Part shown: positions 24,375 through 32,939 of the stretch, piece after piece
Position numbering within the stretch: the stretch's first letter is position 1
Layout of the letters: each line of letters begins with the position of its first letter
Assembly (NCBI GenBank): GCA_022827195.1
Contig: JAJDTL010000028.1
Coordinates: 1-64,000, forward strand
Length of the DNA: 64,000 nucleotides
Direction: 5' to 3'
Source: Caldilineaceae bacterium
Lineage (GTDB): Bacteria > Chloroflexota > Anaerolineae > Caldilineales > Caldilineaceae
Notes under the pieces: generated by a model
Told to the model about the DNA's origin: nothing
Seen by the model: only the letters and a program-made list of their open reading frames with translations
Databases searched by the model: none
Position numbers and translations under genes: made by a program

Positions 24375-26012
24375 ATGGCCTTTTCTGCCAGAGGAATCGT
24401 TCACCGATCAACAGTAACCGGAAAGAGGGGCATGATCGCATCGGCGCACCCGCTGGCATCGGTCGCCGGGTTGCGCATACTGATCGACGGCGGCAACGCG
24501 ATTGACGCGGCGGTGGCGGTGGCCGCCGCATTGAACGTGGTGGAGCCGTACATGTCTGGGTTGGGCGGCGACGGATACATGCACATCTATTCGGCGCGCG
24601 AGGGGGAGCACAAGGTTCTGGACTATATGGGCCGCGCGCCGTACGCGGCCACCTTTGACGAGGTGGGTGAGGCGGCAAGCCGGGAGCGGGGGCCGCGCTC
24701 ACCAATCATTCCGGGAGCATGCGGGGGCTGGCTGGCCGCGCTGGAGCGTTACGGCACGATGGACGCGGCCGCGGTGTTTCAACCGGCGATCGAGTACGCG
24801 GAGCAGGGCTTTCCGCTGACGGTGAAGAACGCCTATTTCACCGAGTTCAGTGTGCCGGAGATGCTGAAGTACCCGTCAACAACGGCAAACTATCTGCCGC
24901 ATGGGCGTGCGCCGCTCGCGGGCGAGTTGATGACGCAGCCCGACCTGGCGAACAGCATGCGCGCCATCGCCGAAGGCGGCGCCGAGGTCTTTTACAGCGG
25001 CGATATTGCAGACAAGCTGGTGCGCTACATGGAGGAGAACGGCGGGCTGATCACAAGTCGCGACCTGACAGATTTCGCGGTCGAGTGGCAGGAGCCGGTC
25101 TCGGTGACGTACCGCGGCTACCGCGTTTTCGGGCCGCCGCCGCCGTGCCAGGCGGTCCAGTACCTGGAGACGCTTAACATCATGGAGGGCTTCGACGTAG
25201 CGGCGATGGGTCACAACAGCGCCGCGACACTGCACCGCTTTATCGAGGCGGCCAAGCTGGCGCAGGCCGACAGGGCCGAGTACGCCGGTGTCGAAGAACC
25301 GCCTACGTCCGGTCTCCTGGACAAGGAGTTTGCGGGCCAGCGACGGGCAGAAATCGGCGCGCAGGCCCGTCCCAGCGGGGGCGAGCGCTTTACTTCCGAC
25401 AAGATGGCCGGCGAGGTGCTGGCGGGCGACCCGCGGGCGTGGATGCGCAGCGAGTGTACGACCCATTTCAGTGTGGCTGACGCGGCCGGCAACGCGGTTG
25501 GTGTAACGCAGAGCCTGGGCGCCGGATACGGCTCGGCTGTGGTGGTCCCGGGCACGGGCATCGCGCTGAATAACTTTCTCTACTGGATGGACAGCGATCC
25601 GCAGAGCCCGAATGCGGTCGGGCCCGGCCGCAAGCTGGAGATGTGCATGTCCCCTGCGCAGGTGTGGGACGACCAGGGGCTGCGTTTCCTGATCGGGACG
25701 CCGGGAAGCTACGGCATTTTGCAGACAACGCCGCAGATGATCATGAACGTCATCGATCACGGTATGAACATTCAGGCCGCGATCGAGGCGCCGCGCGTCA
25801 AGGCGACGGCGCCGGGCACGCTGGTCGACGTCGAGACGCGCATTGGCGAAGATGTGCTGCTGGAACTGACGCTGAAAGGCCACCGGCTGAACCGTCTGGG
25901 GCCATGGGCTGCCGATGTCGGGGGCGGCCAGGGCATCATGGTCGATCCCGAGAGCGGCGGCTTCATGGGCGGCGCGGACCCGCGGCGCGATGGGTACGCG
26001 CTCGGCTGGTAG
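24375..26012 (+). CDS. Gamma-glutamyltransferase family protein
   Basis: Ntn-hydrolase precursor of 545 residues that self-cleaves into two subunits and transfers or hydrolyses gamma-glutamyl groups. The expected cleavage nucleophile is Thr362 in CTTHFSVAD, followed by VTQSLGAGYGSAVVV. The N-terminal HPLASVAGLRILIDGGNAIDAA and GLGGDGYMHIY loops are typical. No export signal is apparent, which is unusual for a periplasmic GGT and suggests a cytoplasmic homologue (for example a peptide or amide hydrolase). GGGAGG precedes the ATG. It is convergent with an aspartoacylase-like gene. Confidence 0.93.
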   Translation: MAFSARGIVHRSTVTGKRGMIASAHPLASVAGLRILIDGGNAIDAAVAVAAALNVVEPYMSGLGGDGYMHIYSAREGEHKVLDYMGRAPYAATFDEVGEAASRERGPRSPIIPGACGGWLAALERYGTMDAAAVFQPAIEYAEQGFPLTVKNAYFTEFSVPEMLKYPSTTANYLPHGRAPLAGELMTQPDLANSMRAIAEGGAEVFYSGDIADKLVRYMEENGGLITSRDLTDFAVEWQEPVSVTYRGYRVFGPPPPCQAVQYLETLNIMEGFDVAAMGHNSAATLHRFIEAAKLAQADRAEYAGVEEPPTSGLLDKEFAGQRRAEIGAQARPSGGERFTSDKMAGEVLAGDPRAWMRSECTTHFSVADAAGNAVGVTQSLGAGYGSAVVVPGTGIALNNFLYWMDSDPQSPNAVGPGRKLEMCMSPAQVWDDQGLRFLIGTPGSYGILQTTPQMIMNVIDHGMNIQAAIEAPRVKATAPGTLVDVETRIGEDVLLELTLKGHRLNRLGPWAADVGGGQGIMVDPESGGFMGGADPRRDGYALGW

Positions 26013-26021
26013 GGGACGGCA

Positions 26022-26091
26022 GTGGTCGGTGGCCAGTGGTCGGTGGTCAGTTGCCGGTGGTCAGTTGCCGGTGGTCAGTTGCTCGTTGACG
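26022..26091. repeat. Heptamer tandem array (10 units, GTGGTCA type)
   Basis: Ten contiguous 7-base units: GTGGTCG, GTGGCCA, GTGGTCG, GTGGTCA, GTTGCCG, GTGGTCA, GTTGCCG, GTGGTCA, GTTGCTC, GTTGACG. The array fills the gap between two convergent genes. It is the longest degenerate member of the repeat family. Confidence 0.9.
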
Positions 26092-26111
26092 ATTCTCAGG
26101 GTGGTTGCGGT

Positions 26112-27098
26112 CTAAGATTCTTCGGCGCGGCCGGTCAGGTGGATGAGGCCGTCGCCGCCGTGAACGCGGTGCAGGCCGCGGCGCATGATGACGATGCCGT
26201 CATTCTCGGCGTGTAGCTCGGCCAGTGTAGCGCCGAGCGGGTCGTGGAGTGTGCCCACGAGTTGGCCGGTCTTTACCTCCTCCAACAGTTCGACTCGGGG
26301 GCGGAAGTAGCTGGCGACCGGCGCCGACATTACTTCGTCCATGTTACCGTCGCCCAGCAGGTGCAGCGGCGGCGGTGCAGTTTCCGGCTCCTCCAACAGC
26401 ATATCCAGATGCCGCATGACGTTCAGGACGCCGCGTGCGAAGCAGTCCACGTCCTGGGGCCGGGCGCGCCCGGCGCCGGGCGCTTCTGTGTAGAGGCAGG
26501 GTACACCCAGGTCGAGCGCGGCGGAGAGTGTGCGGCCCGGCGGCACCGGCGGCGGGTGACCCCAGAGCACTGGTGCACCGAAGACGCGCGCCGCGGCCAG
26601 CGAACGCCGGCCGGTATCGTCGTCGCTGTGGACGTAGCCGACCAGCGTGGGAATGTCGCCGACGACGCCGGCGCTGTGCAGATCGATGAAAAGGTCTGCT
26701 GCGCTGATCAGTTTGACGGTGAGCCAGTGGGCGATTTGCTGGGTCAGCGTGCCGTTTTCAGAACCGGGAAATACGCGGGCCAGGTTGAGGCCGTCGACGG
26801 GACTGTTGCGCGTGGCGGTGGCATATGCCGCCACGTTGCATACGGGGACCATGAGCAGCGCGCCGCGTAGCTCCGCCGGGCTGACCTTGGCGGCTATGCG
26901 GTGAATCGCCTCGACGCCCTCAAACTCGTCCCCGTGGACAGCGGCGAACACGACCAGGGTCGGCCCCGGCTCGGTTCCAGTCGCGGTCAGCAACGGTAGC
27001 TGCCACCAGCCGCCTTCCGGACGCTGGGAAATATCGAGCAAGCAAGCCTCTTTTCGGCCCCGTTCCAGAGTTGTCACATCCAGTTCGGCAATGTGCAT
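26112..27098 (-). CDS. Succinylglutamate desuccinylase / aspartoacylase family amidohydrolase
   Basis: Zinc-dependent M14-like deacylase, 328 residues from the ATG at 27098 (MHIAELDVTTLER), which follows AGGAGAGG. The zinc-binding VHGDEFEGVEA gives the H-x-x-E pair and DLHSAG the second histidine. The family removes acyl groups from N-acyl amino acids or peptides, and longer members have a C-terminal beta barrel, present here (PRVELLEEVKTGQLVG). It is convergent with the gamma-glutamyltransferase across the heptamer array, hinting at joint handling of modified amino acids, which is inference. Confidence 0.88.
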   Translation of the reverse strand: MHIAELDVTTLERGRKEACLLDISQRPEGGWWQLPLLTATGTEPGPTLVVFAAVHGDEFEGVEAIHRIAAKVSPAELRGALLMVPVCNVAAYATATRNSPVDGLNLARVFPGSENGTLTQQIAHWLTVKLISAADLFIDLHSAGVVGDIPTLVGYVHSDDDTGRRSLAAARVFGAPVLWGHPPPVPPGRTLSAALDLGVPCLYTEAPGAGRARPQDVDCFARGVLNVMRHLDMLLEEPETAPPPLHLLGDGNMDEVMSAPVASYFRPRVELLEEVKTGQLVGTLHDPLGATLAELHAENDGIVIMRRGLHRVHGGDGLIHLTGRAEES

Positions 27099-27168
27099 CG
27101 TCCTCTCCTGAAGTTTTCCTCGACAAGATCCGGGCGCCGGCAGCGAAGACGGCAGACAGCTCGATCGT

Positions 27169-28671
27169 TCACTCGCGAAACTGGATCGAATAAAGATCGG
27201 CGTCTTTGAGCACAAAACGGATGCGGACCGGCTGCCCCGCCAGTGCACTGAGGTCGCTGCCGCCCTTCCAGTGCGCAATCTGGCTGATCGAATCGCCGAA
27301 GATTTCGTTGCTTTCGTCGAGTGAGAAGCCGGGCACAGGTCTCCCCTCCCGGTCCTGGATTTCCAGGCGTAAACTGCCGGCCGCGGAGGTGGCGTAGTTG
27401 AGGACGAGATGACGCCCCGAAAAGATCAAGGGCTTGGTCAGGCAGACGCCGCCGGACAAGGGCGCGTGCAGCGAGACGAAGCCGTCGATGCGCGTCGTGT
27501 AGCGCCGAACTCTCGTGCTGCGGCCGGCCCAGTAGCTCTCGGTGACGTAGAGGGAGAGCTCGGGGGGCATGCCGGGCGTGTCGGACTCGGTTTCGAGCAG
27601 GCCCCAGCCGATGCAGTTGTCGCCGTAGACCCAACTGTCCAGGCTGCTGGGGCCGGGTCGGATGTAAGCCTCTCCCCAGCGTTTGAAATTTTCGCCGTCA
27701 CGGCTGGACATGAAGACGCCGTCGGTGACGACCGAACCGTAGCGAGGATGGGCCGCGCTGCGCTCGCGGCGCAGCGCCAGCCCGGGCAGGTAGTCGGTCT
27801 GGTCCACCCAGCCCCTGTCCACGTATCGCATTGGAAAGCCAAAGAAGATGTGCGGTGCGCGTGCGTAGGGCCGGACCTGATTGGTGTAGAGCGCCTCCTC
27901 CGGCGCGTCGCCGTATTCGAGCCACTTCGGCTCGCTCCAGTGGAGAAAGTTGGGCGAGGTAGCGGTCTTTATGGCGCGAACGCCGTGGGGGGCGCCGCCG
28001 TCGAAGTCGCGAAAGTAGGCGCGGTACTCACCCCGAACCTCGTCATAAAAGGCCAGGTTCTGTGAATCGAAGTAGCCTTGCGTGATGACCGGTTCCGGGG
28101 CGGAATTGCCTTCGTTTCGCATCAGCGAGAACCGGTAGCCGTCGGGCGACTCGAGGGCGTAGAGCACGCGCGGCGAACTACTCGGGACAATGGCCTTGTA
28201 GGCGGCGCTCTCCTGGCTGGCAGGATTCGAGTCGCGAAATACGACGGTGTCACCAGCGCTGAGCTCGATGCCGCCCAGACTCTCAGGCGAGACCAAAATG
28301 TTGTTGTCGCGGCTGCCTTCGTACTCGACCAGGCCCATCTGCGGCTTTTCCCAATGTTTGCCGTCCCGGCTCTCGGCGTAGCATAGAAGGTACGGGTGGG
28401 GGTAGTCTATCTGGCTGCCGCCCATGTCGTACTGCCAGGCGCCGTAGTACATGCGCATGAGGCCCTGATCGTCCTGCAGGACCGTGCGGTAGAGGCAGGC
28501 GTTGCCCTCCCAGGGGGCATCGGTCTCCATCACCACTTCCTGTCTGACAGGCGGATGCAGGCGCAGCTCGATCCTGCCCTCCAGGTCTGCTAAAAGAAAA
28601 TCGTCGACCAAGGGCTCCAGCCGTGTACCGATTTCGACCGGCTCGGCGTTTCCGTTCGTGGAACTGCTCAT
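27169..28671 (-). CDS. Beta-propeller glycosidase-like protein, paralogue A
   Basis: 500 residues, not assigned to a characterised enzyme. The N-terminus has the VDDFLL motif and a Trp/Asp/Tyr-rich series of sheets (APWEGNACLYRTV, CYAESRDGKHWEKP, QGYFDSQNLAFYDE, TDGVFMSSRDGENF) like the five-bladed propellers of the GH32/GH43/GH68 furanosidase group. A C-terminal beta-sandwich (about 400-500) has PLSGGVCLTKPLIF. No signal peptide is seen. It is strikingly similar to the product of 35828-37282. The usual three catalytic carboxylates cannot be assigned by eye. It probably acts on a glycan or sugar conjugate. Confidence 0.7.
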   Translation of the reverse strand: MSSSTNGNAEPVEIGTRLEPLVDDFLLADLEGRIELRLHPPVRQEVVMETDAPWEGNACLYRTVLQDDQGLMRMYYGAWQYDMGGSQIDYPHPYLLCYAESRDGKHWEKPQMGLVEYEGSRDNNILVSPESLGGIELSAGDTVVFRDSNPASQESAAYKAIVPSSSPRVLYALESPDGYRFSLMRNEGNSAPEPVITQGYFDSQNLAFYDEVRGEYRAYFRDFDGGAPHGVRAIKTATSPNFLHWSEPKWLEYGDAPEEALYTNQVRPYARAPHIFFGFPMRYVDRGWVDQTDYLPGLALRRERSAAHPRYGSVVTDGVFMSSRDGENFKRWGEAYIRPGPSSLDSWVYGDNCIGWGLLETESDTPGMPPELSLYVTESYWAGRSTRVRRYTTRIDGFVSLHAPLSGGVCLTKPLIFSGRHLVLNYATSAAGSLRLEIQDREGRPVPGFSLDESNEIFGDSISQIAHWKGGSDLSALAGQPVRIRFVLKDADLYSIQFRE

Positions 28672-28683
28672 CGTGTTCTCCTC

Positions 28684-29535
28684 TCACAGATTGGGCGCTC
28701 GCAATAGCACGTTTTCCGATTGAAGGGCCCATACCTCGTGGTAGACCTTCGGCGACGGACGCGGGGGCGGAAAGCCCGGCGGCTTGTTGCCGGGATCGTG
28801 CAGTTCCAGTCGGTCGCGGCCCTCAACTCTGTGCAGCCAGCCCAGCTCTTCTGCCGCTGGCGCAATCTCTCGCCGCAGGATGAACTCCACGTAATCGAAG
28901 GCGGTGAAGGCCGCGTGGGCCAGAAATACGCGCTCCACGGTCCGGCCGTTCCAGGTAGCCATGTCGGGCAGAATCAGCGGACCGGTACAGACCTGAAAGG
29001 TAGCGTCCTCGCGGTTGACGTTGATCAGATTGACGGGAAATTCGACCGTTACACGTAGTTTGGTCTCCGGATCGCGGTATGAGCAACGGGCGTTGAGCAG
29101 GGCGTCGGCCAGGGTAGCTTCGACGACCTGTCCGGCGACGCGCAGCTCAATAGGATGCGGGTGTTCTCTGAGGCTGATGCGATGGTCCTGGAAGGAGGCG
29201 CTGAGCTCACGTGCGGCTGCCTGCTCGCCCTCGACGCTGGGGCGCTTGGCGATCGGAATCTGATGGGTACGGCTGAAGGCCATACGGAACTCGTCGCTTG
29301 GAATCTGGAAGAATTCGCGCCGCGGAATGGTGTACTCGGAACGGCAGGGGGCGCCGACGAAGAGTTCTGACGCCGTGCCATTCCCGTCCGAAATAGAACA
29401 GCGGGACTCCAGGTTGAACCGGACGTGGCGCACGTCGCCTTCTTTGCCGATGAAGCCACCTGCGTACTTGAAGTATGGATCACGCTTGACGGGGAAGGTA
29501 TGCCAAGTGAAAAATGAGCGCGGAAAATCGATCAT
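28684..29535 (-). CDS. Conserved-looking hypothetical protein
   Basis: 283 residues from the ATG at 29535 (MIDFPRSFFTWHTFP). It is soluble, with many aromatic beta-strand patterns (PYFKYAGGFIGKEG, YTIPRREFFQIPSDEF, FDYVEFILRREIAP) and a Pro-rich C-terminus. Not recognised. It lies 12 bases before the beta-propeller gene on the same strand and downstream of an MDR dehydrogenase, so it is likely part of that catabolic unit, perhaps a glycan-active partner. No motif allows a reaction to be named. Confidence 0.65.
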   Translation of the reverse strand: MIDFPRSFFTWHTFPVKRDPYFKYAGGFIGKEGDVRHVRFNLESRCSISDGNGTASELFVGAPCRSEYTIPRREFFQIPSDEFRMAFSRTHQIPIAKRPSVEGEQAAARELSASFQDHRISLREHPHPIELRVAGQVVEATLADALLNARCSYRDPETKLRVTVEFPVNLINVNREDATFQVCTGPLILPDMATWNGRTVERVFLAHAAFTAFDYVEFILRREIAPAAEELGWLHRVEGRDRLELHDPGNKPPGFPPPRPSPKVYHEVWALQSENVLLRAPNL

Positions 29536-29633
29536 GACTGCCTCCGGTGGCGGCGAGGAACGAGCTAGAGGACGAATAGACAGAGACAACCTCTCGCCTC
29601 CGCCGGATCTCACGCCTCAATTCTCTCGATTGT

Positions 29634-30710
29634 TCAGTTCCAGGTGAAAAAGACGCTCAGCCAGCCCTCGCGGCCGCCCATCATGCGGTCATACAGTTGC
29701 GGCGCCTGGGTGTAGGGCGCCACGTGGCTGACAAGTGGCTGGACTTTCAGATCGCCGCGGCGGATGAGGTCGAGGATCACGTGCTGATTGCGCGCGCGCG
29801 TCCACGGCCAGTAGGGATGGGTGTCACTCATGCCGGTCTGGTAGGAGCCTGTCATTACGATTTCGCGACGGAACAACTCGTTGGATTCGATGGTCACGGA
29901 GCCGCTCGTCGCGCCCACGAGGATGATGCGCCCTCGATCCGCCGCGGCCTTGATCATGGTGGGATAGTTGCCAATGAATGACGTGCAGTGAAGTTGCACC
30001 TCGGCGCCGCTGCCCGGCAGCATGGTCGGCAGAGCGCCCCGCCAGCGCCATGGCAACTGCGTGTTCGCTCGGATTTCATTGACGACATCCTGGCGGTCGG
30101 CGTCGATGAGATGGGAGGCGCCCAGCTGGCCGGCGAGCTCCAGCCGTTCCTCTACCATGTCGACGCCGAACAGTGGGTAAGCCCCGACGAGGCGGCAGAG
30201 TTGCAGCGCCAGCAGGCCGACGACGCCCAGCCCGTGCACGGCCGCAGATTCGCCGATCTGAATCTGGGCGCGGCGCACACCATGCAACGCGATGTCGCCG
30301 AGCACGCTGAAGGCGATTTCCACGTCCGACAGGTCATCCGGCACCCTGTGGATGCGGTACTGCTGCGGGATGGCGACCTCATTGGCAATGGACGCCGGCG
30401 TTACCAGCCAGTGCGATGCGTGGTTGCCGCTGCAGATCACGCGGTCCCCGACCACCACGCTGTCGATTTTGTTTCCCACGGCCTCGACCACGCCGATGGC
30501 GGTGTAGCCCAGCCCGGTAGGCTCGAACTCTGCCTGTTGTACCGCGCTGGCCGTGCGACGGGCGCGGATGCCATTCATCTCCGAACCGGCACTGACCTGG
30601 GTGAGGTGCGTGCGCACCAGGATCTGATTTGACGCGGGGACAGGCACTTCGAACTCTTCGATTTCAATCCGACCCGTGGGCGTGAGGACCAGCCGTTGTC
30701 CCTTTGACAC
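29634..30710 (-). CDS. MDR-family dehydrogenase without zinc ligands
   Basis: 358 residues with a medium-chain dehydrogenase fold. The nucleotide motif is VHGLGVVGLLALQLCRL. In place of the catalytic zinc CGSD and GHE segments it has SAGSEMNGIR and GYTAIGVV, the same signature as the 22701-23672 product. The start is a GTG at 30710 with AGGA eight bases upstream; a nearby ATG is out of frame. It heads the run into the hypothetical and propeller genes and is divergent from an aminotransferase. Confidence 0.85.
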   Translation of the reverse strand: MSKGQRLVLTPTGRIEIEEFEVPVPASNQILVRTHLTQVSAGSEMNGIRARRTASAVQQAEFEPTGLGYTAIGVVEAVGNKIDSVVVGDRVICSGNHASHWLVTPASIANEVAIPQQYRIHRVPDDLSDVEIAFSVLGDIALHGVRRAQIQIGESAAVHGLGVVGLLALQLCRLVGAYPLFGVDMVEERLELAGQLGASHLIDADRQDVVNEIRANTQLPWRWRGALPTMLPGSGAEVQLHCTSFIGNYPTMIKAAADRGRIILVGATSGSVTIESNELFRREIVMTGSYQTGMSDTHPYWPWTRARNQHVILDLIRRGDLKVQPLVSHVAPYTQAPQLYDRMMGGREGWLSVFFTWN

Positions 30711-30747
30711 GAGACATATCCTTTCTGTTAGGCGAGTGCGGCGGCGA

Positions 30748-30777
30748 TAGACAGGAGTGTATGGTCAAGTGTACAAT
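30748..30777 (+). promoter_or_regulatory. Promoter of the class IV aminotransferase
   Basis: TAGACA (30748-30753) and TACAAT (30772-30777) are separated by 18 bases; each matches 5/6 of the sigma-70 consensus. The coding start is 72 bases after the -10 box. Confidence 0.6.
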
Positions 30778-30848
30778 CAAACGCAGTCTGCTTTCAACAA
30801 TGGGCGGGCGATACAATCGCCTCTCCACATTCGTCGCGGAGGATGGCA

Positions 30849-31790
30849 ATGACAACACAACGCACGGTCTACGTCAACGGCTCGTTCGTGGCCGAGAGTG
30901 AAGCCGGCTTCTCGATTTTTGACTCGGCGCTTATGTTCGGCGACGTGATATTCGAGACGACGCGCGCCTTCAACGGACAGCCGTTCCGGTTGCGGGAACA
31001 CATCGAAAGACTCTATGTCGGGCTGAGGACATTGGAGATCGACTGCGGTTTGACGCCGGATGGCATGGAGGCGGCGACGCTGGAGACAATCGAAAGAAAC
31101 CGGCCCTGCTTTCCCGATGGGACTGACTTTCAGATCGTCCACAATGTCTCACGCGGTCCGCTGGGATTCTACGAGTCGATCTTTGAGGGCGGCGCAAAGC
31201 CGACGGTTACGATCAACTGCTGGCCGCTGACCTGGCACCTGGCCGCGCTGGCCGACTCCTATGTCAGCGGCGTCCATGCCGTCGTCCCGGCGCAGCGTTC
31301 TGTCCCCTCGCGTCTGATTGACCCCAAAATCAAGAACCGCAGCCGCATTTTTTACCAGATGGCCAATATACAGGCACAGAAGGTTGATCCCGAGGCGTGG
31401 GCCGTGCTGGTGGACGAGGACGGCTTCCTGACGGAAGGCACGGGGTCGAACTTCTTTATTATCAAGGACGGCGGTCTGCTGACGCCGGAGCCGCGCAACA
31501 TCCTGCGCGGTGTCACGCGGCAGGCGGTTCTCGAACTGGCGCAGCGGCTGGAGCTGCCCTGCCAGGAGAAGAACCTGGAGCCATACGACGTGATGACCGC
31601 GGACGAGGCTTTCTTCACTTCGACGCCCTTCACAATCATGCCGGCGACGCGTTTCAACGGCCACGACGTTGGTGCGGGCGAACCGGGTCCGGTCACGTTG
31701 CGGCTGATGTCGGCCTGGAACCAGATGGTGGAGGTGGACATGGTCGCGCAGGCGCGCGCCTACGCTGACATCGCGCAGAAGGCCGGCTGA
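30849..31790 (+). CDS. Class IV PLP aminotransferase (branched-chain/D-amino acid type)
   Basis: Pyridoxal-phosphate transaminase of fold type IV, 313 residues. Features are the N-terminal VYVNGSFVAESEAGFSIFD and MFGDVIFETTRAF, the Schiff-base lysine in DPKIKNRSRIF, the EGTGSNFF phosphate loop, and FFTSTPFTIMPATRF near the end. The second ATG at 30849 is preferred because GGAGG lies six bases upstream, whereas it abuts the ATG at 30843. It may serve branched-chain amino acids, D-amino acids or aminodeoxychorismate. It is convergent, end to end, with a Gfo/Idh gene. Confidence 0.92.
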   Translation: MTTQRTVYVNGSFVAESEAGFSIFDSALMFGDVIFETTRAFNGQPFRLREHIERLYVGLRTLEIDCGLTPDGMEAATLETIERNRPCFPDGTDFQIVHNVSRGPLGFYESIFEGGAKPTVTINCWPLTWHLAALADSYVSGVHAVVPAQRSVPSRLIDPKIKNRSRIFYQMANIQAQKVDPEAWAVLVDEDGFLTEGTGSNFFIIKDGGLLTPEPRNILRGVTRQAVLELAQRLELPCQEKNLEPYDVMTADEAFFTSTPFTIMPATRFNGHDVGAGEPGPVTLRLMSAWNQMVEVDMVAQARAYADIAQKAG

Positions 31791-32873
31791 TCAGGCATTG
31801 TCGTCGCGGGCCAGGGGCCAGTGAATCTTTTCCACGCCCTTGGCCTGCGAGCGCATGATCGCGATCATGATCTCCAGGCTGTGCAGCGCCTCGCGGCCGT
31901 TTGATACGCTTTCGCCCCCGTTCTCGATCAATCCGATCATCTCGTCGACCGCATTGACCGTACCGCTGGTATAGTCGGCTGTGCCGCCTATGGGGCGGCT
32001 TGTCACCTCGTATGGAAACGCCTCCGACACAAGGTAGACGATCGCTTCCGTATTGCTGATGCGGATGCGTCCGTTGGTGCAGAGCAGGTCCAGCTCTAAG
32101 TTGACCAGTGTTTTCTGCGAGATTTCGATATGGGCGCGCACGCCGTTGGTGAAGTGGAGATAGGCTGATGCGCCGGGATCGGTGCTGGGGTCGTGGCCGC
32201 CGTCGCCCCGGTACTCGGTGCGGTCTTCGTAGCCCTCCTCCATGCTCCCGATCAGCCAGTCCGGCGCGGCGTCGGCGAACATGCAGACGGTGTCGATCAG
32301 GTGGGTGCCATTGCGGAAGAGCATGGCGCGATCACCGCCCAGGTGCGCGCCGATGCGGGTCAACGAGCCGATGCGCCCATCCTCGATTATTGATTCTGCC
32401 TGCCGCCAGAAAGGATCCCAGCGCCGGCCGTGGTTGACGCAGATCTTTGTGCCATTCTGCTCGACCGCGGCCAGCATGCGGTCGGCGTCGGCCAGCGTGG
32501 TGGCGAGGGGCTTCTCGCAGTAGATGCCGGGAACGCCCGCCACGGCCGCGTCAACGACCATCTGCGCGTGCAGGTGATCGGACGTGACCACGCTCAGCAG
32601 GTCCAAGTTTTCCTTCTCCAACATAGCGCGGTAGTCGTTGTACCTCGCCGCCGCGCCCCAATTGCGTTCGTATTGGTCCAAGAGTTCCGGCACCAGTTCG
32701 CAGACGGCCACCACTTCTGTGCGTGGATGCGCGGCATAGGCGGACGCGTGCGAGTGCGGCTGCGGATGGCGCGTCGCCCAAAGGTTGGTGCGCGGCGGCG
32801 ACTGGCCGATGCCGGTCAGCCCGATGATGCCGGCCCGGTATGTTTTGCCCGATGAATTCTGACTAGCGGCCAT
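31791..32873 (-). CDS. Gfo/Idh/MocA family oxidoreductase
   Basis: 360 residues from the ATG at 32873 (MAASQNSSG), which follows AGGAG with ideal spacing; an upstream ATG five codons earlier is less likely. The cofactor loop is AGIIGLTGIGQSPP, somewhat unusual. YCEKPLATTLADADRM supplies the EKP motif and FRNGTHLIDTVCMF the catalytic helix with His and Asp. It is the most downstream of three consecutive Gfo/Idh genes. The last base of its stop touches the end of the aminotransferase gene. Confidence 0.9.
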   Translation of the reverse strand: MAASQNSSGKTYRAGIIGLTGIGQSPPRTNLWATRHPQPHSHASAYAAHPRTEVVAVCELVPELLDQYERNWGAAARYNDYRAMLEKENLDLLSVVTSDHLHAQMVVDAAVAGVPGIYCEKPLATTLADADRMLAAVEQNGTKICVNHGRRWDPFWRQAESIIEDGRIGSLTRIGAHLGGDRAMLFRNGTHLIDTVCMFADAAPDWLIGSMEEGYEDRTEYRGDGGHDPSTDPGASAYLHFTNGVRAHIEISQKTLVNLELDLLCTNGRIRISNTEAIVYLVSEAFPYEVTSRPIGGTADYTSGTVNAVDEMIGLIENGGESVSNGREALHSLEIMIAIMRSQAKGVEKIHWPLARDDNA

Positions 32874-32939
32874 ATAAAACTCCTGCATCTGATAGGTTGA
32901 ATGCGAGATTTTCTGGAGGGCGATGCGCTTTTTTCTGTC

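Noticed and set aside
26022-26091. CRISPR-like repeats between convergent genes
   Set aside because: The period is 7 bases without spacers, and no cas genes are present.
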